DNA from: Akebia trifoliata
Taxonomy: Eukaryota; Streptophyta; Magnoliopsida; Ranunculales; Lardizabalaceae
Direction of reading: 5' to 3'
Assembly (NCBI GenBank): GCA_017979445.1
Contig: CM030717.1
Location: 11,948,139-12,012,138, forward strand
DNA: 64,000 bases
Position numbers and translations under genes: made by a program. A model generated the notes under the pieces. That model did not search any database, had not been told where the DNA came from, and was given only the letters and a program-made list of their open reading frames with translations. Below, in pieces: positions 11,198-23,082 of the stretch. Within the stretch, counting starts at the first letter, position 1, and the number at the start of each line of letters is the position of its first letter.

Positions 11198-11420
11198 TAA
11201 TAGGATATCTCCGGAATATTCTTAATAGATTATTCTTGACTTTCTAAATTATTCTTGTAATCTTCTAAATTAGGATAGTTGATAGATTATTTTTGACCTT
11301 ATAGATTATTCTTATAATCTTCTAAATTAGGATAATTGGTTGATTTAATGTCTATAAATACCCTATTGGGGCATTTTTAATATTTATCTAAGAAATCTCA
11401 ATAAATTCAACATTTCTACA
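11198..11420 (+). repeat. Copia 3' LTR
   Basis: It begins TAATAGGATATCTCC after a degraded polypurine tract (TTGAAGGAG, 11187-11195) and ends TTTCTACA. It contains TATAAATACCC near 11352 and pairs with the inverted LTR at 9239-9462. Confidence 0.9.
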
Positions 11421-11424
11421 AATC

Positions 11425-11790
11425 TCACCTATAGGAACAAAATATCAAAAATATTGTAGCATTGACTACAATGAGATATCCTTTAGAACATTTTTAACTA
11501 GAAAATCAAACTTTTTTTATAAAAAAAATGTTGATAATTTGTTCTCAATTGCACCTAGATCTCACCTGTAGGAACCATGTTTCATCTCAAAACCTTATCA
11601 TGTTGTATCATATCCAAACTAATACATAAGCTTAATGAAAATATCTAAAAATATTGTAGCATTGACTACAATGAGATATCCTTTACAAATTTTTAACTAC
11701 AAAATCAAACTTTTTTATAAAAAAAAATGTTGATAATTTGTTCTCAATTGCACTAGATCTCACTTGTAGGAACCAAATAGACCCCTTGGT
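11425..11790 (+). repeat. Copies 2 (partial) and 3 of the local 215-bp repeat
   Basis: 11425-11576 is a partial copy and 11577-11790 a full copy of the unit seen at 7361-7566. They lie directly after the Copia 3' LTR. The unit's second half therefore occurs three times around the element and its first half twice. Confidence 0.75.
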
Positions 11791-11935
11791 TGAACCTCTT
11801 TGTTAGACCCCCCCTCTCAATTCGCTTGAGGTTCGAACATAATGTCTAACCCCCCTATCAATTCGCAAGAGGCTCGACTACTATGGCCAACCCTTTTCTC
11901 AAACACTAAAGTGATGACCAAGTTCTATCAACAAC

Positions 11936-12078
11936 TGTAGTTGATGCTACTTCTTCTCCTACTCCTGCTCAATAGTTGACGTTACTGCTCCTGCTTAATA
12001 GCTGATACTACTGCTTCTTCTCCTTCTCTAGCTCAGTAGTTGATACTATTGTTGTAATTACTACTACTATTACTTCTC
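11936..12078 (+). repeat. Degenerate minisatellite
   Basis: About four imperfect units resemble TAGTTGATACTACTGCTTCT, each followed by CTCCTGCTCAA-like sequence of variable length. Confidence 0.55.
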
Positions 12079-12544
12079 CTAGGCTAATAATGATCCGAAA
12101 TATACCCAATCTCTAAACCAATCTGATCCGAAAAAATATGAAAAATCAGATTTTTGGATTGGAATCTTATATCCGAAACAATTTCTAATTAGATTCAGAT
12201 TTACCCCAATCCGCTCTGAACAATTTTTAATAATTTTTTTAAATTCTTAATTTCATATAAATAAAATGTTTGTCTTTTTGTTTCCCTCTATATTTATAAT
12301 TGGAAAGTAAATTTTTTAAAATTTTATATGATTTTATATTTTTTAAATTTTTTGAACATTGATCATTTGAAAATAAGGCATATGTTCGGATCAGATCGAT
12401 TTCGAATTAAGGATGAAATGAAACGAATCGAATTCAATTCACATATACATTAATCCGTTCGGATCAGGTATACATTTAAAAATCTTCGGATTGGTATTTG
12501 AGTGGTACTAATTCGGTATCGAATTGATCTGTTGCCAACCCTAC
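12079..12544. mobile_element. Possible degenerate hAT-type non-autonomous element
   Basis: The right end ATCTGTTGCCAACCCTAC is the complement of the GTAGGGTTGGCAAC start common to plant hAT-derived elements. Subterminal CAATCTGATCC / GGATCAGATCG repeats occur in inverted orientation inside. The left end is not clearly recognisable. Confidence 0.35.
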
Positions 12545-13259
12545 CTCCTCCTCCCACTACTCTTGGGAATTACTTTAAGGAGGTTGACACGCTAAGGGAA
12601 TTGTGTAAAACTACATGAGTAGCAACATAGGAAAGTACTATAGCTAGTCACCATAAAACTACCCAAGTAGCAAAGGTCATTACAACATGCTCTACCACCA
12701 AGGTAAAACACACATAGTACCCGAAAGAGTTGCAGACACATAACTTGACTATATCAACCCTAGGAACTAAATAGTCACTGAGTTATTGAGTTTGAGCAGT
12801 TCCATATTTAAGGTCACTCCTTATGTAGGTTACAAGAACCATGAGAAGTGGATCATCATTATTATCAAAGCATCATGGGCTTTTATTACCATAGATGCTA
12901 GACAACAAGGGTGAGTAGTTACAACTGAGTTTACCATCCCCATTAAAGAGCCCATTCTATAAATATGGATGTCTTTTCCACTCAAACTTAAGGCACATGC
13001 CACAAAGAACTCTATTGCTCTTATTTCTTCTTCTTGCTTTGCAACTTATATCAAACACTAACTTGATCGTCGGAGACTCCTTAGTCGACACCACTCCGAT
13101 GTCTTTTTAGGTTAAGGCAGACAAAGACAACGATCAAGAAAAGGAAAGTTCACCAAAGAAGACAATCAAAAACTTAGAAGATCATTAGAGAAGAAGGCCA
13201 GAGAGACACATAATTGCATTGCAGATCTCGAGGAGTGGGAGATCCAAAAAATTCCCCAC
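12545..13259. other. Intergenic; possible Tat-type Gypsy LTR remnant
   Basis: Around 12957-13110 there is a CTATAAATATGG promoter-like box. About 90 bases on follows ACTTGATCGTCGGAGACTCC with a TAGTCGACACCACTCC tail. This pattern is often seen in the R-U5 part of Tat-lineage Gypsy LTRs. No coding part of such an element is present, and the call rests on this short match only. Confidence 0.3.
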
Positions 13260-13930
13260 ATCACCCTTTTGTGTTGTTCTATTCTATTTTGCTTTTATAG
13301 AACCAAAATTGATGTTTTAATCAAGAAGAACTCTATGTGAGCTCTCCCAAACAAGAATTCCTATATTAATTCAAATCTAAATCCAGCCCTATTCATGCAA
13401 AAAAAAAAAAAGCAATCGACCAAACTAGACCTAAAAAAGAAATAGCACCCCAATAATATTCCAAACAGCATTAACCAAATTAAACCCAAAAAACAAAAAA
13501 ACAAAAAAAAAGGGTTCATCCCTAAAACACAGAAAATCAAAACCATTAAAGATCAGACCCTCCCCTCTCCCCGCCTTGTCTCCCATCTCACCAACAACAA
13601 CAAACACCCCAAATCGAATTCTGTACAATGAAGTAAACATCTCTTATAGAATTTACACAGGAATAATAAATTAAAATTTTAGAAAAACGATACAATATTT
13701 CCATAATCAATTATCCCAAAGCATCATCGATTAAAGGGGAAAAATCCATAAATTGAAGAATTAGGGCTAAAACCAAAAAGTAATCTCGAATCAGAGCCCC
13801 TCCAAAATAAAAAATTACAGAAACTTCATGAGAGAGAACGTACCATTAAACCTGCAGATGAAGAAGATCGTGAATTTCAGATTTCTATAAAATTGAATAA
13901 CGACATGAAAGGTTTTGGTAAAACTGTAAA
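13260..13930 (-). other. Possible orphan gene start or leader on the minus strand
   Basis: Read on the minus strand, CTGCAGGTTTAATG at about 13860 is followed by a good 5' splice-site match (GTACGT). Acceptor-like CATTGTACAG (near 13630) and GTGTTTTAG (near 13520) follow. This looks like the leader of a plant gene, but no coding continuation into known protein is found downstream. It may be a broken gene 5' end or chance. Confidence 0.25.
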
Positions 13931-14310
13931 ACCTAATAAGAGGAGTAATGGGACGGGTCGGTTCGTTTGACTTTGGTTCGGATCAATTCTAGACCCAAAT
14001 CACTATTTCCAAAGTGTATTTATTGCACTTTAACGTGTGCCCTTAGGTGATAAATCGTCCGTTAATTTCTGGAAAATTCATCGATTTAGTTAATTAGTCC
14101 CTTATTCAAAGAATTTTATGGATTTTTCCTATAATTTGGAGAATTTTGTGATTATGGTGCCATGTAAAGATTCCTAAAACTATTGTTTGTTGGGAATAAC
14201 TATCAATTATCGAATTCTAAGAAAATGACTAAAATATATTTACATGTACAAAAAGATACGTTTTAACATTTTAAGTGAAAAATACATTTTGAACTAATTT
14301 TTTAGTGTAA

Positions 14311-14520
14311 TGATTTTCTAACTCAACTTTGACAGACTAACTCAAATACTCTCTGACATGGCATGTGCAAGAATGGTAGATTTTTCTCTTTGGATGCATA
14401 ATTGTGTATCCCCATAAAACATGTACAATTGTATATCTCGAGAGTGAAAATCAACAATTCTTGCACTTGCCACGTCAGTGAGTTTTTGAGTTATTCTGAC
14501 GGATTGAATTAGAAAATCAA
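14311..14520. mobile_element. Hairpin MITE, family A copy 1
   Basis: Imperfect inverted repeat: TGATTTTCTAACTCAACTTT at the left against the complement of GAATTAGAAAATCA at the right. The core carries GACATGGCATGTGCAAGAAT and its inverted partner CTTGCACTTGCCACGTC. The family-A core (GTGTATCCCC around the centre) recurs at 15696, 22080, 22326, 25203, 33104, 40312 and 58317. Confidence 0.65.
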
Positions 14521-15695
14521 CACTCAATTTTTTATTTACCTCCTCATTAAAAATAATGTAAAATTATTTATTTGTAAAAAGATAGAGAGAATTCGATGTA
14601 GACATCATTGAATAAGGCCTAGATATTTTGATCTGCTTTTTTCTTCCCCTGAACATTAAAAATATGAGGTACATCGATTTAAGCGATTTTCAATGGGGGT
14701 ATTTTTGGATTTTTATTGAAAGCGCGAGTGCTAAATGGATATCTCATCCAATATACATTTTGACAAACTTAATTTCCAGCATCCACTCGAAGCAATTGAT
14801 CGTGCGTTCCATCCAAATGCCATTTTCAACTTCTTCAAAACTCGTGAAGTTGATGTGATCATCGAAAAAAAATACCCATTTTTACTTAGAGAAGTAGTTC
14901 TGGAGAAAAAAATCAAACACGCAAGAATCTCAATCGTAACACGCAAACAAATAACACCTAACCCACCAACTATGATTTACAAATTACAGTAACAATAATG
15001 AAATCGACATAACGCGTTGGACCCATTTCGTTTGCTAAAAAACTAAGTGTCCTTTCATAACTACCATAATTAATTAATTATATGCATTTTGTTGGTTGGC
15101 TGGATTTGAATCCTTATGGGTTCACCTTAAGATATGCATACCCAACCACTTTAACTATTAATGGACTGTTGGCATTTTTTTCCTCCCATGTCGGTCAATC
15201 GAGTTCATTGGCTTCCTATTTTAGACTAAAATTATTAAGAGTCGATGCAAACTTATCAAAGGAAATGGGCAAAAAAATGAGATTTGAGAGAACTAGTCAG
15301 ATAAAAGTAATTCTGATTTTGATCCCAAAAAGGCAATAGATCTAGCGCAATCTTCTCCGTGAAAGGGATTAATCCAAGAAGTAAACATGTTATATATCCT
15401 CTTACAAAGTACTGGGATTGTTAATGATTTAGGTGTAGATTAGATCAGATCGATCTGAGATCAATTCCATAAGGATCAAATTGGACTTAAAACTAATCCA
15501 ATAAGATTTGGATTGGGTTTTATCAAATCTTAATATTGGGATCCAAATCTAATTTGATAACAATCATGTCAAGCGATTTTATTAGTTGTCAATCCCAAGT
15601 TATCATGACGTGTATATATATACTAGAGTTCATCCTTGCCTACGACACGCGCATCCTCTCTATAGAGACCTCTTTGGCTATATTTTTTTTAGAGT
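14521..15695. other. Intergenic sequence
   Basis: No gene or clear repeat recognised. A few open frames of 60-85 codons (for example around 14735-14992 and 15082-15339) have no family motif and no splice context. From 15430 there are repeated GATCAGATCGATC-type and ATCCAATAAGATT-type words, echoed at 16340-16400 and 34730-34900, probably from an old repeat. Confidence 0.5.
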
Positions 15696-15885
15696 CGTGA
15701 TTTTTTGACGCCCTCATGCGCTCCCTAACATGACATGGGCTAGAATCATAGATCTTTTTCCTCGGTATACAAAATTGAACATCCCCATAAATACGTGCAA
15801 TTGTATATCCCAAGGAAAGGATCTATGGTTCTAAGTCATACCACGTCAGGAGAAGTATGTCAGAAGGGGCATCAGAAAATCATTA
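15696..15885. mobile_element. Hairpin MITE, family A copy 2
   Basis: Left arm GTGATTTTTTGACGCCC and right arm GGGGCATCAGAAAATCAT are complementary. The centre has ACATCCCCATAAATACGTGC between CCTCGG and CCAAGG half-palindromes. Confidence 0.6.
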
Positions 15886-16855
15886 TTCTTTTTTTCAGAC
15901 TTTCTTATAAATAGTCATAGTATGCATAGCTTAAAAACTTACTCGCAATTGACTAGGTAAGTCATCTTGATTTCACAATCACGATGCGTCGATGGTATGT
16001 CTTAATCTCTCTTCTTTATTAAAACTTTAAATTATTGTTGGCATTTTTTTTAAAATTATAATTTTAAATTCAAAATTTCCTTTTTCAAATATCTTAGTTG
16101 AGTACTTTAATTTTATCGTAGTATCCCGTCTATGTCTTCTAACTAAACCGTTATATTGACACTTTTAATTCTTATTCAAACAAGTAAGAACGGTTGACTG
16201 TGACCTATATCTTTGACCGGGTCGACCAAACATCACATTAGATGTTGATAGGTTGACCCACTTGACCTTGACCCAGCCATGGCTAACCATGCAACAAATA
16301 CATTCTCACAATGAAAGGTACCTACACCTCACATAATGGATTTGGGTCCGGTTGACCGGGTCAATCTGAGACCAATACGATAAGGATTGGATCAAATCCA
16401 ATTTGATTACAAAATATTAATAAATTTTATATATTTAAATAAAATATATAATAAACTTGTAAGACTTATTCAATTTTAAGAACTAGATACACACCATTGA
16501 ACTGGTTTGTTTCGAAGTTAGGTTTAATAGGTACGAATCTAGTGACATAGGTCCAAAGCCTCTCAAGAAATGCTATTGTATTTTCAACGCTTCCACTATT
16601 CCCACTTATTACACTCTTAGATATTTCTTTAAACATCCAACATTATTTATAAAAAAATAAAACAAAACAAAATTGTGGATTCCACCTATGATGTATAGGT
16701 GGAGTTCCCTCAGTTGTCAGGCATAATTTTCTTTACTATTGTAGTGCAAGAAGGCAAAATACCGAATTTTGGATGACCAATAATGGTTCTACTTTTACAT
16801 TTAACCTTACTATTATCAAGTCCATCCATATTCAATTGTTGAGATTGAAAGAGTC
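15886..16855. other. Intergenic sequence
   Basis: AT-rich, with no coding content recognised. Short GGTTGACC / GGTCGACC words recur at 16180-16380. Confidence 0.5.
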
Positions 16856-16867
16856 AATTCAATATAA

Positions 16868-17069
16868 TTTTTTTTTTTTCGCTAACCAAGTGTCTGGGTC
16901 AGCTTGCGCGCACCACGATTAATCTCGGAAAGGACTATCACAGGAATCCACCACCATGGTCCCCCAATTAAATCATGAGAAAATCCTAGAGAGGAATCGA
17001 ATCTGTGACGTGCGTCTAACTCATACTGTACGTGTTTGCCCTTACCACTAAGGCAACCCATGGGTGGGT
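16868..17069 (-). mobile_element. tRNA-derived SINE with target-site duplication
   Basis: On the minus strand a pol III A box (TGCCTTAGTGGTAAGGGC, 17055-17038) and B box (GATTCGATTCC, 17003-16993) sit at tRNA spacing near the 5' end. The element ends in a run of 12 A (plus-strand T, 16868-16879). Flanks AATTCAATATAA (16856-16867) and AATTCAATACAA (17070-17081) form a 12-bp target duplication with one mismatch. SINEs are moved by LINE proteins; no coding capacity is expected. Confidence 0.85.
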
Positions 17070-17081
17070 AATTCAATACAA

Positions 17082-18243
17082 AATTGATGAAGAAAGACTC
17101 GTTCAAATTCCTATTTGAAACGTTCAATAATCCTTACTATTGAGGGATGGGTTAGTTTGCACAATAGACTTTTTCACGGCTTAAGCTCTTCTGGAAAGTT
17201 GAAACTATAGATAGTTCCCTTAATCCAATGATAGAATTAAAAAATGTGTTTTATACCTTATGCCTCATTCTGATTTTTTTACGATTTTTTTTCTTATTTA
17301 TTTGATTTCATAGATCCGAAAAAAGAAAACAAAAACAAAAAAAAAAAATTTATAGATCACGATTTGATCACTATAGCCAAGGAATTTCTGTAAATATTTT
17401 GATTTGATTAGCTTGGTATTAAAACCTCTCAAAATAAAATAACATTTTAAAATTATAGAAATATTTTTTTATTGTGTTTTTTACAAAATCACCTTAGTTA
17501 TTATTTTAAATTACAAGAAGATCTTTCTAATGTATGAACTAACTGAAGTCTACTTGCATCTTTTTTAAGGTTAAAGGAGGTAAAAAGTAAAAAATATTGT
17601 AAAGGTAGAGTGATATTTTTTTAAAAAGATTGAGGTTGAAGGGGTAAAACAGAAAAAAAAAATAATAATAAAGAAAGAGATAAGGAAAGACAATAAAATA
17701 TATTAAAAAGGAAAGTAAAGTTAGAGGGGTATCATTGAAAAGGATTCAAGATCCAATATAGTTTCATATCCTATAAAATAAAAATTGTGTCTATGTAACA
17801 CACTTTTTTGGAATTTTAAATATCTTAGACTCCTAACCAAGATGTGCAAACAGCACAATGTATATTTTCTTTAATCGAAATGTGTCATGCAAACATGGCA
17901 CCGTACTAAATCATGGCTCTATCGAAAATGTAGTAAAAGAGAAAAGATAGAAAAATTAGAGGGATATTATTGAAAAAAGTGAGAGAAAGAGTGGAAAGAC
18001 AATAAAATTGACGAACTGAAAAGAAAATACAATAAAATAAATAGGATGAGCCCTGCAAACTATAATTGAATGAGACATTTATTGTAATAAAGTGAAAGAT
18101 TCAATTCTTTTGTATTATATAGATAAAATATAATACAAAATTCAATTATCTTTAAAAAAAAATTTAAATTACATATAAATCCTAAGTTTTAAGCATTTGC
18201 ACAACCACCGACTAATTCTACATAATTCATTGAGTTGTACTGG
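17082..18243. other. Intergenic AT-rich sequence
   Basis: No gene recognised. A-rich stretches with repeated GAAAAGA / AATAAAAT words at 17580-18060. Confidence 0.5.
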
Positions 18244-18390
18244 AGTAACATTGAATTTGACATCGTTTCACACATTGGTGTGCACATAACCATAGATGCT
18301 TCTATCTCATATCTCAATGAAAAACATCTATGGATCTATAGATACATCTACGTCAGCGATGTTTAAAACATTGTCAATTTCAATATTACT
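18244..18390. mobile_element. Hairpin MITE, family B copy 1
   Basis: Arms AGTAACATTGAATTTGAC and GTCAATTTCAATATTACT are complementary with few mismatches. The core has CATAGATGCTTCTATCTCA and ATGAAAAACATCTATGG, a pattern repeated at 37374, 50530 and 57780. Confidence 0.6.
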
Positions 18391-19649
18391 TCAACATTTT
18401 TCTAATTTATTCCATTTAATTTTCGAGGTGTGAACCATCAAACGGTGGTATAAAACAGCCAAAGAGTCTACTAGACCGAGAAAACCGCCTACTTATCTCG
18501 GTCTACTTAATTCTTGAAACTTGAGTCATGCATGTGAGACACGTGGCTGCTAGACAGATAATAACAGATGGCATCATCATCACAAACCGCGTTCTTAATT
18601 AGATTACAATAAAGGTGGGCCCGACCAGAAAATTATTTTCATGCAACAACCCGCGTAGAAGCAGATATTTTAAACTCCCTGAAACAAATTCACACCGTCT
18701 AAGGTCCAGGCCATGTTTCATGTGAAGCTTTCTCATCAAGCAACATATGAAATCAACATACATGTAACACGTGGCATCAATAATTTCTTATCTACAATTT
18801 TGGGCCCACAGACCTATATTCATTTGGCTTGTCTTTAGGAAATCTATTTGTTCATCTACAAAATTAGGCGTGAATTACCATTTCGTGAGTTGAATTTGAT
18901 GACTTTACATTTTAAAATGTGAATTGCAATGAATTTAAAGATTCTAAAGTGACTATTTTGCATGTTTAAAATGACTATCTCGCTAAAAATAACGAAATTT
19001 GTAAGATAATCACTTTAAACCTCTGAATTTGTTATCGTTCACATTTTGATAATAATTTAAATGAATAGTGAGTTAGAATCGTAAATTCGTCGAAAGTTAA
19101 TCACGTTTTCGTAAATATTCCTAAAATTAATTTATCATACTAATTATTTTTGTATAATTCCACGAAAATATCATAATGGGGCAAGTAGGCTCAAGAATAA
19201 GAAATTTACAGTGTAAGCATTCTTCAATTTCAACTATAAAGGACATAATGCCTCAGATATTCTCCTTTGAATTATGGGTGAGCCTTTTCCACAAGCAATC
19301 TAATAATCAAATTAGAATAAAAATTGATCGTATTTAAGTTTTGATTAATGCCACATTTTCTTTTATAGGAATATCCTATTTATATATATATATATTTATG
19401 GAGGTGTTTTAGATATATTATTTATTTATTTTAATTATATTATATTTTATAAATCGTGTTACATAAACTAATTTAATGTCTTGAATTTAATTTTTTCGCA
19501 TGACATGACATATTTCATAGGAACACTTAGTTTTAATTTATGAAATTTGACTTCTTTGGATGCTTAAACAGAATCGTTTTACGTATCCATCTTATAAATT
19601 CATGTGCATTGCTGATATCTTTTATAGAAGTTACTGGTGGTTCTTTAGA
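18391..19649. other. Intergenic sequence
   Basis: No gene or element recognised. A short (TA)n run lies at 19380-19395. Confidence 0.5.
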
Positions 19650-19882
19650 ACCATGGTTTTAAAACTCAGTTTCGCCTCTCGTTTTGTCCAGGTCCAATAC
19701 CAAGTCGTCTCGGATGAGTTTTTTGATACATTTGAGACATCTTGTTCAAAAAAATCAAAAAATTAAACATGACGTATTAACTCTCGATAAAAAAAGTGAC
19801 TTGTAAGTTGGTCTCGTTCAACTTCGATATCGAGTTAACTTGGGTGATACGTCTCGATCTCAAAAGAGTTTTAAAATCATGT
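19650..19882. mobile_element. MITE-like element, family C copy 1
   Basis: Left end ACCATGGTTTTAAAACTCAG and right end AGAGTTTTAAAATCATGTTT are inverted copies. The interior has GTCTCG / CGAGAC words in both orientations. A second copy lies at 34022-34246, and a possible end fragment at about 55435-55490. Confidence 0.5.
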
Positions 19883-21317
19883 TTGGAACTCAATATTGAT
19901 TCTCGAGATTTGATGCACGTTGGCTCAAAATGATGCTCATGCAAGAGACCCAATCCTTTGATTTTATCGTTTTGCGATGTCGGCAGTGATTCTAAGATTT
20001 TACTTGTATCTCGAACTTGGGTCTTGAGTTGTGCTCCAATAATTGTCCTAGGTGATATCATGTGCAGTGGTCCTGACATCAAAATCTTAAACTATAGAGG
20101 ACAGCAAAAAAAAAAATTTGTTATACTAAGTTTTTGTATAACTGTTTGATATAAAATGTTTACAACGAAAAGGACTCATAAATATCCCTTTCTCTTAGTC
20201 GTTTGTCTTAAAATCATGTTGGGCCCATTTGAAATTTTCCGGTCCCGTACATTGTAGACCATACGCAACAATAAATTGACTTGATTGGTGATCTTTAATT
20301 CTCCATCAAAATTAGCTCTTAAATTTTAATACTCTTTAAGGGATCAATCAGAGTCGACATGTTGAGTAGATATGAAACTCAACAGAGTCAACTCAACTGG
20401 GTAGGAATAGGATGTAGGATGATGTAGAGTTTACTTGGAAAATGGCAAGTCAACTCACAACAAGTATATCACCTATCCAAATAATAATAAATATTGTTAT
20501 TTATTTTAAAATATTATAAATAAAATTTAAAATTTATATAATTTTACTTGACTCAGACTAGTCATCTTCTTGACTCGGCTGCCAAGAAGATGGACAATCA
20601 ATTCCACATGGGAAAAAAGAAAAAGAAAAAGAAAAAATTCTTAATGAACCCTAAGGTATAGAGATTTCTTTCTAAGTACCCCTTAATAATTCACTAGATA
20701 CCTCTGTAATGCATTTCTCTTGTAGCTCTTATCAACAGTTGAGAGTGTGCCACATCATCAAGGCAATTTCATCCAATCATTCAATTTTAGAAGTTCATCG
20801 ACTGTCCATTTTCAAACACTAGATTAGAGCTCAAAAGAAGTTTTTCTTTTATCTTTTTATTTTTAAATCTGATCTAAATCATGAACCCAAGAGGTCTATG
20901 TTGTTATGTTTCTTCAATTTAATGTTTTATCGACAGTAAAACAAGAGCTACAAAAAAAAGAACAAGAGAAACACGATACAAAGGATCTGCTCCCAACATA
21001 ATAACTCAGTAAATAAGATCTTCATCTTTACATGACGTTCCCCTCAACATAACTTTATTAAAATCTTTCACCTAAACATAAATTTGAAGGTATCCAAAAT
21101 ATCCTTTCACACCTCTTCAATCTTACATGAATTTTCCAACTTTATTGTAATTAGTTCCGATGATATTAATTTATGGTAGTAAATGATGAATAGAGAATGG
21201 TACACTCATAATTTCAAAGATTTAAGCGTAAATCCATTTCAATGATTTTTGATAACTAGAGATGAACGTAAAATAACATATTATAAATGTGAAGGTTTAG
21301 GCATAATGTCTGATTAG
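19883..21317. other. Intergenic sequence
   Basis: No gene recognised. Several frames under 105 codons have no recognisable motif. Confidence 0.5.
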
Positions 21318-21520
21318 GGTTTTTTCTTTTTTTTTTTGAGAATTGAGGTATCTGAGTCTCTAAAAGAATTTAACTAATCATCGAGCACATGCAATTTTCT
21401 CCTCCCAACATGTATCGGGTAATTTCTAGGTTAGATTCTTGAGAATGGCTCCTAAGGGGAAGTCAAACTCAAGACCTCTATTTCTTGAGGCGTGCTCTTG
21501 ACCATCTCACCAACCTTTGG
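21318..21520 (-). mobile_element. Possible tRNA-derived SINE
   Basis: Minus-strand A-box-like TTGGTGAGATGGTCAAGAG (near 21515-21497) and B-box-like GAGTTTGACTTCC (near 21470-21458) are followed downstream by a T-rich run on the plus strand (21318-21338), which would be a poly-A tail. No clear target duplication. Confidence 0.4.
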
Positions 21521-22079
21521 GGAAGAGGGGCTGATGAGAGTATTCTTACTCCATTATTAAGTAATCATTTTGACTTTTTTGAGGAGATCCAACCAACGGT
21601 GAATGTGCTATTAGATAGATATTCTAGAAATACTAAACACACACACACACATATTCTTGAAAAACTAGTGACTCTTGAAGATTGAATCATGAGAAAACAC
21701 ATAATCTTGACCAAGTAAATAAAAAATCCAATGATCAGCTAGGATTTGTATGAATCTCAGTAAAATCACATCTCTAAGATACATATCACGAGGATACAAC
21801 TCAAATGTTGGATTTTATATTGATACAGTTGGGATCATGTATTTTTTCCATGAGTCATTCTTCATGAATCAAAGGATTCTAATCCTATATAAATTAATCT
21901 TTAAATTTATGAGTATGTCATTCTCCTTTCATCATCCATTGTCAAAATTCATTGGAATGGATCAAAAGTTACATATAAATCTTTCAAATTATGAATATGT
22001 CATTTCTAATTCGTTGTTTGTCACTGTAAATCTTCAAATGATTTCGTAAATACCACATAAAAATATAAAAAAACAATCA
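21521..22079. other. Intergenic sequence
   Basis: A short (CA)n run at 21639-21650. A plus-strand frame at 21750-22049 has no recognisable motif and no other support. Confidence 0.45.
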
Positions 22080-22300
22080 TGATAATCTGACTACCTACAT
22101 GGCAAACTCAATCGACTACCCTGAAGTGACAAGTTCAGGAACGGTATATTTATGCTTCTTGGAATACTAAGTTGCACTTTCCCATAAAAAAAGTGTATAT
22201 CGAGACAACTATGTATCCTGAGGAGCACAGATCTATGGTTCTTGAACTAGTCACGTCAAATAGTCGATTGAGTTTGCCACTTAGGGTATTCGGATTATCA
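22080..22300. mobile_element. Hairpin MITE, family A copy 3
   Basis: Arms TGATAATCTGACTACC and its imperfect complement ending CGGATTATCA enclose ATGGCAAACTCAATCGACTA and its inverted partner TAGTCGATTGAGTTTGCCAC. It is adjacent to copy 4 in the same orientation. Confidence 0.7.
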
Positions 22301-22325
22301 CTACCCAGAAAAAAAAAAGACAGTT

Positions 22326-22546
22326 GTGATAATCTGACTACCCCACATAGCAAACTCAATTGACTACCTTGGTGTGATAAGTTTGGGAATCGTAGATTTG
22401 TGCTCCTCGGGATACAGGTTGCACTTTCCCATAAAAAGTGTATCTCGAGATAATTATGTATCTTGAGGAGCGTATGTCTACGATTTCTGAACTTATCACG
22501 TCAAATAGTCGATTGACTTTGTCACATGAGGTAGTCAGATTATCAC
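22326..22546. mobile_element. Hairpin MITE, family A copy 4
   Basis: The 17-bp terminal inverted repeats are perfect: GTGATAATCTGACTACC (22326-22342) and GGTAGTCAGATTATCAC (22530-22546). The inner arms are also largely complementary, so the whole element is one long hairpin. Confidence 0.75.
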
Positions 22547-23082
22547 TACTCAAAAAAAAAAAAAAAAAAACTCATACAAGATCTAGAGTAGATGAGAAAG
22601 GTTATTTTGGAAATCTTAAAATTTTACTTTTAGGATTAGTGAAACAAAGATTTTATTAAAGTTGTTTAGTTAGGAATATTTAGAAAAAGGGTCCATTGAA
22701 TAATTTTCCAACAAAAATGGATCCACTAGGAGTCGTACCATATTAGTGTGCGTGACGATAGTATGACGTAATGGGAACGAATGGGAATATACCGAAATTG
22801 AGGATACAATCGAGAAACACCAAAAATTCATAATTAATAAAGATAGAAAATATGCATTTCCGCGTTGACAGATAAGACTAAAGAACTCATCACATACCGA
22901 CACAAACAACTCGCTCTCTCTTTCTCAAATCTCTCTTGCCAACTACAAACCCTTTGCTTCTCTTGGTGGATTACATCCTTATAATTCACACCACCACCTT
23001 CATATAAATCATCTCAAATCTCAATCTTTTTCATTATATCTGCTCTTGTGTTGGTGTTGGTGTTGGTGAAATTGGTGTGGTT
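22547..23082 (+). promoter_or_regulatory. Upstream region and leader of the trihelix gene
   Basis: This holds the promoter of the gene starting at 23083. A TATA-like TATAAAT lies at 23003-23009, 74 bp before the ATG. A CT-rich stretch (CTCGCTCTCTCTTTCTC, 22911-22927) may be a leader pyrimidine patch. If the patch is transcribed, the real start site lies further upstream. No binding site can be assigned with confidence. Confidence 0.35.

Larger units (their letters stand above)
7601..11420. mobile_element. Copia LTR retrotransposon with its 5' half inverted
   Basis: Order along the plus strand: GAG-pre-integrase (minus, 7599-7901), protease (minus, about 8000-8166), gag (minus, 8299-9156), primer-binding site (minus, 9225-9238), LTR (minus, 9239-9462), then reverse transcriptase and RNase H (plus, 9465-11152) and the 3' LTR (plus, 11198-11420). 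The two halves do not overlap in content and together make most of one Copia element. The integrase core is missing. Single-element inversion is therefore simpler than two nested elements. The antisense LTR is full length (224 bp against 223 bp) and stops exactly where pol sequence begins. All coding parts are interrupted. Confidence 0.85.

Noticed and set aside
23077..23082. GTG codon six bases before the trihelix ATG as a possible start
   Set aside because: Plant nuclear genes start at ATG; the ATG at 23083 opens the family's short His-rich N-terminus.
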